Shown here piece after piece: positions 1-10,200 of a stretch of DNA of 64,000 nucleotides (position 1 is the stretch's first letter; every line of letters begins with the position of its first letter). A program made the translations under genes and the position numbers. Under the pieces are notes generated by a model. It was not told the DNA's origin, made no database searches, and saw only the letters and a list, made by a program, of their open reading frames with translations. The DNA is taken from positions 62,001 to 126,000 of the forward strand of contig JAIXWR010000038.1 of the NCBI GenBank assembly GCA_027491155.1, read 5' to 3'. The stretch comes from Verrucomicrobiaceae bacterium (GTDB lineage Bacteria; Verrucomicrobiota; Verrucomicrobiia; Verrucomicrobiales; Akkermansiaceae).

Positions 1-501
1 GGCAAAGCGGACGCCGCGGTGGGTGATCGTTTCCTCGACGGTGCCTCCGGCCACCAGCTTGTCCACGGCCGCGACGAGTTCCGGCGGCATGGGGGTGTCG
101 GCCGAGAGGCGTCCGCGGACCCGGGTGATCCGCGAGTCGCCGTCGATCGCCACCGGGCCCTCGTGAATCCACGCGGGCTCGCCTTGCTGCCAGCGGCCGT
201 CGCGGTTGTTGTCGGCAAAGGCCCCGATGTGCTGGTTGAGCGGGCTCTTGACCGAGAAGACGAAGGCCCCGCCCGCCGCGAGTTCGACGCGGTCGCCGGA
301 GTAGATGTTGTTGTCGGCGCGATCCCACTCGATCACCGCCACCCGGACCGGGACCTGAAAGTCGTCGGCATTCTCGATGATGCCGGCAATCCGGTAGTCG
401 TCGCGGAACGGTTTGATGTCGGCGGCGAGGTGGCGGAAATTCGCGCAGCCGGAAAGGACGGGCAGGGCGAGCAGGAGAAGGCGGGCGAGAAGGGGTTTCA
501 T
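1..501 (-). CDS. Lipoprotein, N-terminal part (cut by window edge)
   Basis: The reverse strand is open from an ATG at 501 to the left edge, giving 167 residues with no stop, so the C-terminus is missing. It begins MKPLLARLLLLALPVLSGC, a lipoprotein signal peptide with lipobox LSGC and lipidated Cys19, so it should be membrane anchored. Residues 40-125 look like a small beta-rich domain, including an FADNNRDGRWQQGEP stretch. This resembles the N-terminal domain in front of some lipoprotein alpha/beta hydrolases, so a hydrolase domain may lie outside the window; that part is inference. It is divergent from ldhA. Confidence 0.75.
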   Translation of the reverse strand, partial: MKPLLARLLLLALPVLSGCANFRHLAADIKPFRDDYRIAGIIENADDFQVPVRVAVIEWDRADNNIYSGDRVELAAGGAFVFSVKSPLNQHIGAFADNNRDGRWQQGEPAWIHEGPVAIDGDSRITRVRGRLSADTPMPPELVAAVDKLVAGGTVEETITHRGVRFA

Positions 502-645
502 GGCTTTCCACGGAATGAAAGCGGATCGGCCCGGGAAGGCGAGCCCCGGGTTTCCCCGTATCCTTGCAAATCTTCCGCATCCCGTCCGCGGAACACGATG
601 CGGCTTTACCGGAGCAGGCCTTTCGGCCCAACTCGCGATGCCACG

Positions 646-1659
646 ATGATCCGCACCGTTGTTTTCGACACCAAGTCCTACGACCGCGAGCACTTGCAGC
701 AGGCGTCCGCGGGCCTCGCCATCGACTGGCGCTTCATGGACTTCCGGCTTTCGGCCGAAACGGCGATGGCGGCGGAGGGTGCGGCGGCGGTCTGCATCTT
801 CGTCAACGATCATGCCGACCGTTCCTGCCTGGAGGCGCTTGCGGGGCTCGGGGTGAGGCATCTCGCGCTACGCTGCGCCGGCTTCAACGGCGTCGATCTC
901 GCCGCGGCGAAAGAGCTCGGGCTCTCCGTGACCCGCGTGCCGGCCTATTCACCGCACGCCGTCGCCGAACACGCGGTGGCCTTGCTGCTGGCGCTGAACC
1001 GCAAGATCCCGCGCGCCAACAACCGGGTGCACGACCTCAATTTCTCGCTGCAAGGACTGGTCGGCTTCGACCTCCACGGCAAGACCGCCGGCATCGTCGG
1101 CACCGGCAAGATCGGCCGCGTCGCGGCGCAAATCCTCCGCGGCTTCGGGATGCGGGTGCTGGCCCACGACCCATTCCCTTCGGCCGACTGGGCGGTCCAA
1201 CACGGCGTGGAATACACCGACGCCCGCACCCTGGCCGCCGAGTCCGAGGTGATCTCGCTGCACACCCCGCTCACCCCGGAGACGCGCCACCTCATCCGCC
1301 GCGAGACGCTGGAGCTGATGAAGCCCGGAGCCATCCTGATCAATGTCAGCCGCGGCGCGCTGATCGACACCACGGCCTTGATCGAGGCCCTCAAGTCCGG
1401 CCGCCTCGGCGGCGTGGCGCTCGATGTTTACGAAGAGGAAGAAGGCGTGTTCTTCGAGGATCTCTCCGGGCAAATCCTGCAGGACGACGAGCTCGCGCGG
1501 CTGCTGACTTTCCCCAACGTGCTGATCACCGCGCACCAGGCCTTCCTGACGAAAGAGGCGCTGTCGGAGATCGCCCGCGTGACCGTTGCCAATCTCAAGA
1601 ACCTCGATGCCGGCGAGCCGTTTCTGCCCGGGACCGCGCTGGTCGAGGTCGGACGATGA
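646..1659 (+). CDS. ldhA: Fermentative D-lactate dehydrogenase
   Basis: This cytoplasmic NAD-dependent enzyme reduces pyruvate to D-lactate and regenerates NAD during fermentation. The 337-residue product follows E. coli LdhA along its whole length: early FVND and LRCAGFN blocks, Rossmann motif GTGKIG at 152-157, catalytic Arg236 in NVSRGALID, Glu264 in the DVYEEEEG block, and His297 in AHQAFLT. The frame is open far upstream, but homology and length place the start at the ATG at 646. It stands alone, followed by a transporter gene on the same strand. No regulatory site was recognised. Confidence 0.93.
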   Translation: MIRTVVFDTKSYDREHLQQASAGLAIDWRFMDFRLSAETAMAAEGAAAVCIFVNDHADRSCLEALAGLGVRHLALRCAGFNGVDLAAAKELGLSVTRVPAYSPHAVAEHAVALLLALNRKIPRANNRVHDLNFSLQGLVGFDLHGKTAGIVGTGKIGRVAAQILRGFGMRVLAHDPFPSADWAVQHGVEYTDARTLAAESEVISLHTPLTPETRHLIRRETLELMKPGAILINVSRGALIDTTALIEALKSGRLGGVALDVYEEEEGVFFEDLSGQILQDDELARLLTFPNVLITAHQAFLTKEALSEIARVTVANLKNLDAGEPFLPGTALVEVGR

Positions 1660-1762
1660 GCCTTCCGCCGGATCGCCGCGGATTCCCTGCAATGCCTTGA
1701 ACGGCCTTAACCCCGATGCCTGCTGCCGCGATATACCTCGCCGGCACGGGCCTTGCTGACCC

Positions 1763-3445
1763 GTGGAAATGGACTGGCTTTTCGAACTTCACCGCACCCA
1801 GCCGGTCGCCCATGCCGTGGGGGTCATCTCGCTGGTCTGCGTGCTGGGGATGGCGATGGGCAGCGTGAAGTTCCGCGGCATCGGCCTCGGCACCGCGGGC
1901 GTGCTGTTCGCAGGGATCCTGGTCGGGCACCTCGGCAATCCGGTGGACCACGCGACGCTCGATTTCGTGAAGGAGTTCGGGCTCATCCTCTTCGTCTTCA
2001 CCATCGGCCTCCAGCTCGGTCCGGGCTTCTTCGCGGCGCTGCGGCAGCAGGGGGTGAAGCTCAACGCGCTGGCCGCCGCGGTCGTGATCCTCGGCGCGCT
2101 CGCGGCACCCTTGACGGGCTGGCTGGCGGGCTTCGATGGCGCGGCGGTGCTCGGGATCTTCTCGGGGGCTTCCACAAACACGCCGTCGCTCGGGGCCTCG
2201 ACCCAGACCCTCGCGATGCTGCCCGATCTCGCCGCCGACCGCCGCGCGCTGCCGGCCCTGGCCTATGCGGTGACCTACCCGACCGCCATCGCCTGCATCA
2301 TCGGCACGCTGCTGCTGTTGAAGAAGATCTTCCGCATCGATCCCGCGGCCGAGTCCCTCGACTTCAACGCCAGCCGTCGCCGTCGCGTCGCAGCGCTGGA
2401 GCGCCGAACGCTCGTGGTGACCAATCCGAATCTCGCCGGCCTGACGCTCGACAACATCCCGGGACGACTTGAAACCGGCGTGACCATTTCCCGCGTCCGC
2501 CACGCCGGTGAGTCGGAAGTCCTGGTCGCCACCGACTCGACGAAGCTCGGCACCGGAGACCTGCTCGCGGTGGTCGGCACCCCGCGCGGGCTCGATCAAT
2601 TCGAGCGCGTGGTCGGCGACACCAGCGACGAAGACCTGGTGCTCGCCAGCGAAGCCGTGACCTTCCGCCGCGTGGTGCTGACCAACCGCGACGTGCTCGG
2701 CAAGACCGTGGCGGAGCTCGATCTCGACAACCGCTACGGGGTCGTCGTCTCGCGGGTCACCCGCGCCGACATCGAGATGACCGCGGTGCCCGGCCTGCGC
2801 CTGCAGTTCGGCGACATGCTCCAGGTGGTCGGCAACGAGAAGGACATCCTGAAGGCCGGCAAGCTGTTAGGGAACTCGCTCAAGGAGCTCAACGAGACGC
2901 ATTTCGTCCCCCTGTTCACCGGGATCTTCCTCGGCATCGTGCTCGGCAGCATGCCGATCGTTTTCCCCGGCCTGCCCCAGCCGGTGCGGCTCGGCCTGGC
3001 TGGCGGGCCGCTGATCGTGGCGCTGCTGTTAGGGCGGCTGGGACGCATCGGCAAGCTGGTCTTCCACATGCCGGTGAACACCAACCTGGCCTTCCGCGAA
3101 TTCGGGATCGCGCTTTTCTTCGCCGCGGTCGGGCTCAGCGCGGGTGCCAAGTTCTTCGCCACCGTCTTCAGCCCGCTCGGCTTGCAATGGCTGCTGGCCG
3201 GGGTGGCGGTGACCGTGCTGCCGCTGCTCGCCGTCGGGATCTTCGCGCGGGTCGTCTGGAAGATGAACTTCATGGACCTGAGCGGCCTGATCGCCGGCAG
3301 CATGACCGACCCGCCGGCCCTCGCCTTCGCGACCAACGTCGCCGGAAGCGACTCGCCGACCGTCGCCTACGCCACCGTCTATCCGCTGACCACCTTGCTG
3401 CGGATCCTGTCCGCGCAGGTGCTGGCGATCGTGCTGATGGGGTGA
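1763..3445 (+). CDS. YidE/YbjL-type transporter with two TrkA-C domains
   Basis: This is a 560-residue integral membrane protein of the AspT/YidE/YbjL putative antiporter family. The N-terminal membrane half carries KFRGIGLGTAGVLFAGILVGH and EFGLILFVFTIGLQLGPGFF. Two TrkA-C-type regulatory domains follow at roughly residues 210-380, and the second membrane half holds GLAGGPLIVALLLGR and the signature GSMTDPPALAFA. Similarity to E. coli YidE is clear over its length. Substrate is unknown; AspT relatives exchange aspartate and alanine, which does not fix the function here. The annotated start is GTG at 1763; an ATG two codons later at 1769 is equally possible. Confidence 0.88.
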   Translation: MEMDWLFELHRTQPVAHAVGVISLVCVLGMAMGSVKFRGIGLGTAGVLFAGILVGHLGNPVDHATLDFVKEFGLILFVFTIGLQLGPGFFAALRQQGVKLNALAAAVVILGALAAPLTGWLAGFDGAAVLGIFSGASTNTPSLGASTQTLAMLPDLAADRRALPALAYAVTYPTAIACIIGTLLLLKKIFRIDPAAESLDFNASRRRRVAALERRTLVVTNPNLAGLTLDNIPGRLETGVTISRVRHAGESEVLVATDSTKLGTGDLLAVVGTPRGLDQFERVVGDTSDEDLVLASEAVTFRRVVLTNRDVLGKTVAELDLDNRYGVVVSRVTRADIEMTAVPGLRLQFGDMLQVVGNEKDILKAGKLLGNSLKELNETHFVPLFTGIFLGIVLGSMPIVFPGLPQPVRLGLAGGPLIVALLLGRLGRIGKLVFHMPVNTNLAFREFGIALFFAAVGLSAGAKFFATVFSPLGLQWLLAGVAVTVLPLLAVGIFARVVWKMNFMDLSGLIAGSMTDPPALAFATNVAGSDSPTVAYATVYPLTTLLRILSAQVLAIVLMG

Positions 3446-3541
3446 GGGGCGGGACCTGTTCCGCGGTGAAGCCGGTGCGCCCCGCCGGCATGCCGCTGTC
3501 ATCGCGCTCGCGGAGGTTGTGAGTTAGGCGGGTCGGAGGTT

Positions 3542-3760
3542 TCAAGCGTGGAGGAGGGGTTGGGAGAGCCGTGCGATGAGTTGGTCGCGCTTGCGGCGCG
3601 CCTCATGTTCGCAGCGGGTCTTGAGGTTCACCCGCTTCCGCTCGCGGGTGCCGTCGGGCAGGTGGAAGGTGCCGTGGAACCACCAGACGCCGTGGTTGTT
3701 CCAAAGGTGGTGGAGCGGATTCGGGCAGTGCTGCCGGGTGGAGAGACAGATCGTGTTCAT
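3542..3760 (-). CDS. Small basic protein resembling an integrase arm-binding domain
   Basis: A 72-residue ORF starts at the ATG at 3760; an in-frame ATG at 3829 exists but lies inside a terminator hairpin, so the internal start is preferred. The sequence has an HCPNPLHHLW block, then NNHGVWWFHGTFHLPDGT and a very basic tail (RKRVNLKTRCEHEARRKRDQ). This pattern of an aromatic strand, a P-D-G-T turn, 'K-T-R' and an EAR-R helix resembles the N-terminal arm-type DNA-binding domain of tyrosine recombinases, but no catalytic domain follows. It may be a stand-alone DNA binder or a remnant. A riboswitch candidate and terminator lie just upstream on the same strand. The function is unknown. Confidence 0.5.
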   Translation of the reverse strand: MNTICLSTRQHCPNPLHHLWNNHGVWWFHGTFHLPDGTRERKRVNLKTRCEHEARRKRDQLIARLSQPLLHA

Positions 3761-3801
3761 GAGGTGTCGTTCGGGGATGCGGGGCGACACCGGGACCCGG
3801 G

Positions 3802-3841
3802 AAAAACGAAACGCCCGTTCCTTTGACATCGGGACGGGCGT
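3802..3841 (-). terminator. Rho-independent terminator upstream of the small ORF
   Basis: Read on the reverse strand, an 11-bp stem (ACGCCCGTCCC paired with GGAACGGGCGT, one G-T wobble) encloses a short loop and is followed by TTTCGTTTTT. It lies between the riboswitch candidate and the small ORF, where an expression-platform terminator would be expected. Confidence 0.7.
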
Positions 3842-3887
3842 CGGAAAATTCCGGGGAGACTGTTGTTGGGCGGGTCTGTCTGGTCCC

Positions 3888-3985
3888 GCTCCCTCATCCC
3901 GTGAACTGGCTCACGGAAGCACCTTGGCGTCTCGGCTAGGTTGCTGGCCCCGTCTTGCGTCGGGGCACTCCTGATGTCGGGGAGC
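3888..3985 (-). ncRNA. SAM-clan (SAM-IV/SAM-I-IV-like) riboswitch candidate
   Basis: On the reverse strand this segment can fold into a multibranched RNA. P1 pairs GCTCCC...CATC with GATG-A-GGGAGC. P2 pairs CCCCG with CGGGG around ACGCAAGA. P3 pairs ACCT with AGGT. A further hairpin CCGTGA/TCACGG closes next to P1. The junctions carry GAGTGCC, GCAACC and GGTGCTTCC, which match core blocks of the SAM-I/SAM-IV clan as remembered. A terminator follows 46 nt downstream. The class is assigned by eye without a covariance search, and the downstream gene is a small ORF rather than a methionine gene, which is unusual. Confidence 0.55.
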
Positions 3986-4168
3986 ACTTTGGCACGCGGA
4001 TCCGGCCGGTTCAAGCGGAGAGTCCCGCCGCGGTTGTCATGAGAACCCTCCTCCGCCCCTCTTTGCAAAGACTTCGCATCGACTCCATCGGGCCGGAATC
4101 GGCTTTACCTCCGCGGAAAGGGGCGACGAGGATGGGGCGCTGGACCTCCGGCGAAAGGAACCCGTGCG

Positions 4169-7100
4169 ATGAAGGAAACCCGGATCGATGACTTCGCGAC
4201 GGCCGAAGGCTGGCAGGCCTTCGCGTCGGGCGAGGCGGTGATGAAGATCTCCGCGGAAGCCGGCGCGCTGCGGCTCGACTTCGATTTCCATGGCGGCGGC
4301 GGTTTCGTGGTGGCGCGGAAGGAATTCCGGTTCGCGATCCCCGACGACTACGCCTTCGCCTTCCGGGTGCGCGGCGCGGCGCCGAAAAACACCTTCGAGT
4401 TCAAGCTGGCGGATCCCTCGGGGAAGAACGTCTGGCGCTGGCAGGAGCCGGCCTTCGCGTTCGGCAAGCAGGCCCGCGAGCTGGTGCTCCGCGGCAGCCG
4501 CATCGGCTTCGCGTGGGGCCCGGCCGGCGGCGGGACGCCGCAGCGGCTCGGTGCGATCGAGTTCGTGCTCAGCGCACCACCGGGCGGGAAAGGCACGATC
4601 TGGATCGAGGACTTGCGCTTCCAGGACCGGACGATCCGCAAGAAGCCTGCGGTGAGCGCATCGTCGTCTGTTCGAGGAAGCGAGCCCTCATCGGTCCTCG
4701 GCACGAAGGGTTCGTGGCGCGCGGCGGCGAAGGATGCCGCGCCGGTGTTCGCTCTCGATTTCCACGAAGTCCGCGAATACGGCGGACTGGTCATCGACTG
4801 GGAGCCGGAGCCGGCGGCGCGGGCCTTCCACGTTCAGGCATCGGACGACGGCGTGAAGTGGCGGACGCTCCACCGGGCGAAGGATTCACGGGGGCCGCGG
4901 AGTTTCATCCCGCTGCCGGTGGCCGAGTCGCGGCACCTGCGGCTGGCCTTCGACACGCCGGGCATCGGCATCCGGCGGATCGCGGTGAAGCCCTTCGAGT
5001 TCTCGCGCAGCACGATCGATTTCTTCCACCAGGTCGCCGCGGCTCATCCGCGCGGCCATTTCCCGCGCTACCTGAGCCGCGAGCAGAGCTACTGGACCTG
5101 CGCCGGCGTTCCCGACGGACTGAGCTGCGCGCTGATCAACGAGGAAGGGTTGGTCGAACCCTTCAAGGGCGGCTTCACGCTGGAGCCGTTCCTGCACGAC
5201 GGCCGCAAGCTCCTCACCTGGGCCGACGCGCGGCGGACGGTGACGCTGGAAGACGGCGAGCTGCCGATCCCCTCGGCGCGCTGGTCGCTGAAAGACTGGA
5301 CCTTGCAAACGACGGTCTGCGGTTGCGGGGAAGGCGAGGACGCGGTGAGCCTCACCCGCTACCGGGTCTCTAACAGGTCCGCCGCCGCCCGCAAGGTGAC
5401 GCTCTTCGTCGCGATCCGGCCCTTTCAGGTCACGCCGCCGTGGCAGGGCTGGCAGGGGCTCGGCGGGATGAGCGAAATCCGGGAGATCGCATGGAAGAAG
5501 GACCGCGTGGTGGTGAACCGCGAACGGACGGTGTTGCCCTTGAACAAGCCTGCGGGTTTCGGTGCGGCGAGCTTCGAGCAGGGGGTGATCACGAGCGATC
5601 TCGCTGATGGCAATTTTCCGACGCAGACCGCGGCGCGCGATGTCTCGGGCTGTGCTTCGGCTGCGCTGCGCTTCGACCTGACGATACCCGCCGGCGAAAC
5701 GCGCGAGGTCTTCCTTGCGATGCCGAACGGCAAAGCCGGGGTGCCGGCCGATGGCGCGGCGGCCTTTGACGAGGCGTTGCGTGAGATGCGGTCGAGGCTG
5801 TCGGGCGTCGTCTTCGAAATGCCGGCCGGTCCGGCGCGCGAGGCCGCCCGGACTTTCAAGACTGCCGCCGGGCAAATCCTGATCAACCGCGACGGTCCCG
5901 CGCTCCAGCCGGGACCGCGGCGCTACACCCGCTCGTGGATCCGCGACGGCGTGATCATGGGTGCGGCGCTGCTGCGCAACGGCGACCTGCGCGCTTTGCC
6001 GGACTTCATCCGCTGGTATGCACCGTATCAGCGGAAGGATGGCTTCGTGCCGTGCTGCGTCGATCGCAGTGGACCCGACTGGCTGGTCGAGCACGACAGC
6101 CACGGACAACTGATCCACGGCGTCGCGGAAAGTTTCCGATTCACCGGTGACAAGGGCTTTCTCAGAGACCTCTGGCCCCATGTGAGGAAAGCGGCGAGGT
6201 TCGTCGTCAAGCTCCGTGCGGAGCGACTGACCGCGGAGTACAGCGAGCCGGACAAGGTGAACCGTTACGGCCTGCTGCCCGAGTCCGCCAGCCACGAAGG
6301 CTACCTCGCGCATCCGGTGTATTCCTACTGGGACGACTTCTGGGGTTTACGCGGCTTGCTCGATGCGGCGGAGATCGCAGCCACGCTGGGCAAGCGGGCC
6401 GATGCGGATTTCTTCAACGAGCAGGCGCTGTGGTTCCGGGCGACCTTGCATGCGTCGATCCTCGCGGTGATCGAGGCGAAGGGCCTGAACTACATCCCGG
6501 GTTCGGTCGAGTGGGCGGACTTCGATCCGACGGCAACCTCGAACGCGATCAGCCTGCTGCAAGCGATGGACGATCTGCCGCGGCAGCCGCTCGACGCGAT
6601 GTTCGATCTCTTCGTCCACGACTTCCGCCGCAAGCACTCCGGAGCGATGGAGTGGAACAACTACACCGCTTACGAGATCCGGATCATCGGCGCGTTGGTG
6701 CGGCTCGGCAAAAGGGCGGAGGCGAACGAGGTGTTAGAAGTCTTCCTCGCCGACCGCCGACCACGCGCATGGAATCAGTGGCCGGAGATTTCCTGGCGCG
6801 ACCCGCGCAGCCCGGGCCACCTCGGCGATGTGCCGCACACCTGGATCGCCGCCGAGTTCATGCTCGCCTTCGCCAGCCTGTTCGCCTTCGAGCGCGAGTC
6901 GGATGATGCGCTGGTGATCGGCGCGGGTGTTCCTTTGGAATGGCTGGAGGGCGGGGTCGCGGTGAAGGGACTGCGAACCTGGCATGGCGCGCTGGACCTT
7001 TCGATGACGCTCGACACGGAACTCGTGCTGGAGATCGGCGGTGAGGTCCACGCTCCGCGTGGCGGCTTCGTGCTGCGTCCTCCGCTTCCCGGGCCGATCC

Positions 7101-7210
7101 GTTCGGTGACGGTCAACGGCCGGACCTTGAAGAAGTTCGCGGCCGATGAAGTCCGGATCCGCGTGCTGCCGGCGACCGTCCGCATGAGTTTTGATCCCGG
7201 GCCATCTTGA
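4169..7210 (+). CDS. Large (alpha/alpha)6-barrel glycosidase-like protein with discoidin-like domain
   Basis: The 1013-residue protein starts at ATG 4169 behind an AAAGGAA ribosome-binding site. Residues 1-160 look like a carbohydrate-binding beta-sandwich, and about 185-275 like a discoidin (F5/8 type C) domain with VQASDDGVKWRTL. From about 570 on there is an alpha-helical toroid typical of glucoamylase/GH63/GH133-like enzymes, with RSWIRDGVIMGAALLRNGD, EWNNYTAYEIRIIGALVRLG and WNQWPEISWRDPRSPGHLGD. A C-terminal beta domain follows. No signal peptide is visible, suggesting a cytoplasmic enzyme acting on imported oligosaccharides. The GH94 gene lies 43 bp downstream, so the two probably act on the same glycan. 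The exact family and bond specificity cannot be set. Confidence 0.7.
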   Translation: MKETRIDDFATAEGWQAFASGEAVMKISAEAGALRLDFDFHGGGGFVVARKEFRFAIPDDYAFAFRVRGAAPKNTFEFKLADPSGKNVWRWQEPAFAFGKQARELVLRGSRIGFAWGPAGGGTPQRLGAIEFVLSAPPGGKGTIWIEDLRFQDRTIRKKPAVSASSSVRGSEPSSVLGTKGSWRAAAKDAAPVFALDFHEVREYGGLVIDWEPEPAARAFHVQASDDGVKWRTLHRAKDSRGPRSFIPLPVAESRHLRLAFDTPGIGIRRIAVKPFEFSRSTIDFFHQVAAAHPRGHFPRYLSREQSYWTCAGVPDGLSCALINEEGLVEPFKGGFTLEPFLHDGRKLLTWADARRTVTLEDGELPIPSARWSLKDWTLQTTVCGCGEGEDAVSLTRYRVSNRSAAARKVTLFVAIRPFQVTPPWQGWQGLGGMSEIREIAWKKDRVVVNRERTVLPLNKPAGFGAASFEQGVITSDLADGNFPTQTAARDVSGCASAALRFDLTIPAGETREVFLAMPNGKAGVPADGAAAFDEALREMRSRLSGVVFEMPAGPAREAARTFKTAAGQILINRDGPALQPGPRRYTRSWIRDGVIMGAALLRNGDLRALPDFIRWYAPYQRKDGFVPCCVDRSGPDWLVEHDSHGQLIHGVAESFRFTGDKGFLRDLWPHVRKAARFVVKLRAERLTAEYSEPDKVNRYGLLPESASHEGYLAHPVYSYWDDFWGLRGLLDAAEIAATLGKRADADFFNEQALWFRATLHASILAVIEAKGLNYIPGSVEWADFDPTATSNAISLLQAMDDLPRQPLDAMFDLFVHDFRRKHSGAMEWNNYTAYEIRIIGALVRLGKRAEANEVLEVFLADRRPRAWNQWPEISWRDPRSPGHLGDVPHTWIAAEFMLAFASLFAFERESDDALVIGAGVPLEWLEGGVAVKGLRTWHGALDLSMTLDTELVLEIGGEVHAPRGGFVLRPPLPGPIRSVTVNGRTLKKFAADEVRIRVLPATVRMSFDPGPS

Positions 7211-7253
7211 TCTGATCCGACCGATCCTTCCCCAATCCTCAAATCTCCCCGCC

Positions 7254-10200
7254 ATGAAACCCGACCCGCAGCTCCCGACTCCCCACGCCCGTTTTCTGTC
7301 GAACGGCCGCTACCATGTCTTCCTCGGCGCCGCCGGCACCGGGCAATCGCGTCGGCACGGCCATGCGGTGAACCGCTGGAGCGGCGATCCGGTGGAGGAC
7401 GCGCAAGGGCAGTTCATCTACCTCCGCGACCTCGATGGCGGCGCGACCTGGTCGGCCGCAATGCAGCCGCTGAAAGTGCCTTCGCTTGCCTACGAGTCGT
7501 CGGACGTTCCCGGCGTGTTCAGCATCGTGAACGAATGCGAAGGCATCCGCGCGCGGCTGGATGTCGCGGTGTCGCCGGCCGATGACCTTGAGATCCGGCG
7601 CCTTCACCTGCGCAATCTTTCCGGACGGCCGCGGCGGATCGAAGTGACGAGTTTCCTCGAAGCCGTGCTCACGTGGCAAGGCGAGGACCTCGGGCATCCG
7701 GCGTTCTCGAAGCTGTTCGTGCAGACGAGCTGCGACGCGACGAACTCGATGCTGCTCGCCGAGCGCCGGCCGCGCGGGGCGGATGAAACATGGCCCTGCC
7801 TGTTCCATGCGCTTGCCGGGGCCGCCGCGAGCGGATGGGAGACCGACCGGCTGCGCTTCATCGGCCGCGGCCGCGACTTGTCGGACCCGCGGGCGATGGA
7901 AGACGAACGGCTGTCCGGCACCGTCGGCAACGTGCTCGATCCCTGCCTGAGCTTGCGCGTGGTGATGGAGTTCGCGGTGGGTCAGGAGCGCGAGCTGGGC
8001 TTCGTCACCGGCATCGCCGAAACACGGGAAGCCGCGGCGGAGATGGGGAAGCGGCATCGCACCGTGGCGGATCTCGACCGGGTGCTGCAGGATGCCGGTG
8101 CCGCGGAACTCGCGTTGCAGGGAAGGCTGGGGATCGATCCCGCCGAAGCCGAGCGCTTCCAGTCGCTGGCGGCGGCGATGTACTACGGATGTCGGAGTTT
8201 GGTTCCGGCAAAGATTGGAATCGCTCCCGACGCCGACGCCAACGCCTTCTTCGGCAAGCACCGCATCCCGCGCGACCGGCCGCAGGTGGTGGTCTGCGGA
8301 CCCTGGGACAGCGGCTTGACGCGGGAACTGCTGAAGGCCCGCGATTACTGGAACCACAAGGGATTCTTCACGAACTTCATCGTGCTCGCGGATTCCGCGG
8401 GGAAGGTTCCGGAGGGGCTCGACGACCGGGTGTTCACGATTCCCGCCGCGTCGCTTTCCGATGCCGACCGCGCGCTGCTGTTCGCCTCGGCTTCGGCGGT
8501 GGTGAAGGACCGATTCCCCGATCTGAGCGCCAACCACGCGCCCGCTCCGCCGCCGGAGATCAAGTGGATCCTCCACGAGACGTGCCCGTCGAAAGAGGAG
8601 GAGCCGTTGCAATTCTTCAACGGCCACGGCGGCTTCAGCGCGGATGGATCCGAATACGTGATCCGCCTGCCGCGCGGCGGGAAGCGGCCGCCGATGCCGT
8701 GGATCAACGTGATCGCCAACGAGGCGGCGGGCTTCCTGGTCAGCGAGAGCGGTGCGGGCTGCACCTGGGCGCGCAACAGCCAGGCGAACCGCATCACGCC
8801 CTGGTCGAACGAGCCGGCCGGCGATCCGCACGGCGAGGCGCTTTACCTGCGCGACGAGAAGACCGGCGCGGTCTGGTCGCCGCTGCCCGGCCCGGTGCCA
8901 GGGTCCTGCGACTACGAGGTGCGGCACGGCTTCGGCGCGACGCGCTTCCTTTCGAGCTGTCACGGGATCGACCAGGAGGTGACGATGTTCGTCCCGCGCG
9001 TCGATCCGGTGAAGATCATCCACCTGCGTCTCAGCAATCATTCGAAAGTCGCGAAGCATCTGGGTTTCACGTGCTTCCAGCGGCTGGTCCTGGGTTCGTT
9101 GCCGGCTCGGCCAAGCCTGATCGTCACGCGGGAAGAAAAGGATGGCAGCTTGCGCGCGGTGAATCCGGCGGCGGGGGATTTCCTCGGCGGCGTGGCTTTC
9201 GGCGCGACCTCTTTGAGCGGCGCGGAAGTGGAAAGGCGGGACTTCACCTGCGACCGGCTCGCCTTCCTCGGCCGCCACGGCACGCCGCGGAATCCGGCGG
9301 GCCTGCGGAACGGCGTCGAACTCGGCGGCGCGACCGGCGCGGGGTTGGATCCCTGCTTCGCGGAACGGCGGACCTTCACGCTGGAGCCGGGCGGGGTGGT
9401 CGAGATCGTGGTGCTGCTCGGCGAGGCGATGAGCGAGGCGGAAGCCGCCGCTTTGATCGCGCGCTACCGCGATCCGGTCGTGGCGTTGGAGGCACTCGCG
9501 GAGGCACGGGATTTCTGGAAATCATTGCTGGGCGCGGTGAAGGTGATCACTCCTTCGCCGGTGCTCGACCTGATGGTCAACGGCTGGCTCGCTTACCAGA
9601 CGCTGTGCTGCCGGATGTGGGCGCGCTCGGCCTTCTATCAGTCGAGCGGTGCCTTCGGCTACCGCGACCAATTGCAGGACTCCGGCTCGCTGCTGCCGCT
9701 GGATCCCTCGTTCGCGCGGCGGCAGATCCTGCTGCACGCAAGGCACCAGTTCGTCGAAGGCGACGTGCTCCATTGGTGGCATCCGGAGCCGATCGAGCGC
9801 GGCCTGCGCACCCGCTTTTCCGACGACCTGCTGTGGCTGCCGCTGGTCACCGCCGACTACGTGCTCGCGACCGGCGACCACGCGGTGCTCGACGAGCGTG
9901 AGCCCTATCTAACAGCGCCGCTGCTGGAAGACGGGCACGACGAGAATTACCTCACGCCGGAACCTGTGGGAGAGGACGGCAGTCTCTACGACCACTGCTG
10001 CCGGGCAATCGACCGCTCGCTGGTGACCGGAGCGCACGGCCTGCCGCTGATGGGCACCGGCGACTGGAACGACGGCATGAGCCGAGTCGGCCGCGAGGGG
10101 AAGGGCGAAAGCGTGTGGATGGGGTTCTTCCTTTACCGGATTCTCGGCAAATTCATCCCGCTCTGCGAGTCGCGCGGCGATGGCGGGCGGGCGGCGAAGT

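Noticed and set aside
3761-3829. Extended N-terminus of the small reverse-strand ORF from ATG 3829.
   Set aside because: The extra 23 codons overlap the terminator stem and T-run, so translation there is unlikely.
4886-6313. Long reverse-strand open frame opposite the large glycosidase-like gene.
   Set aside because: Composition is Arg/Ala/Gly-rich without any motif; the forward gene has recognisable domains.
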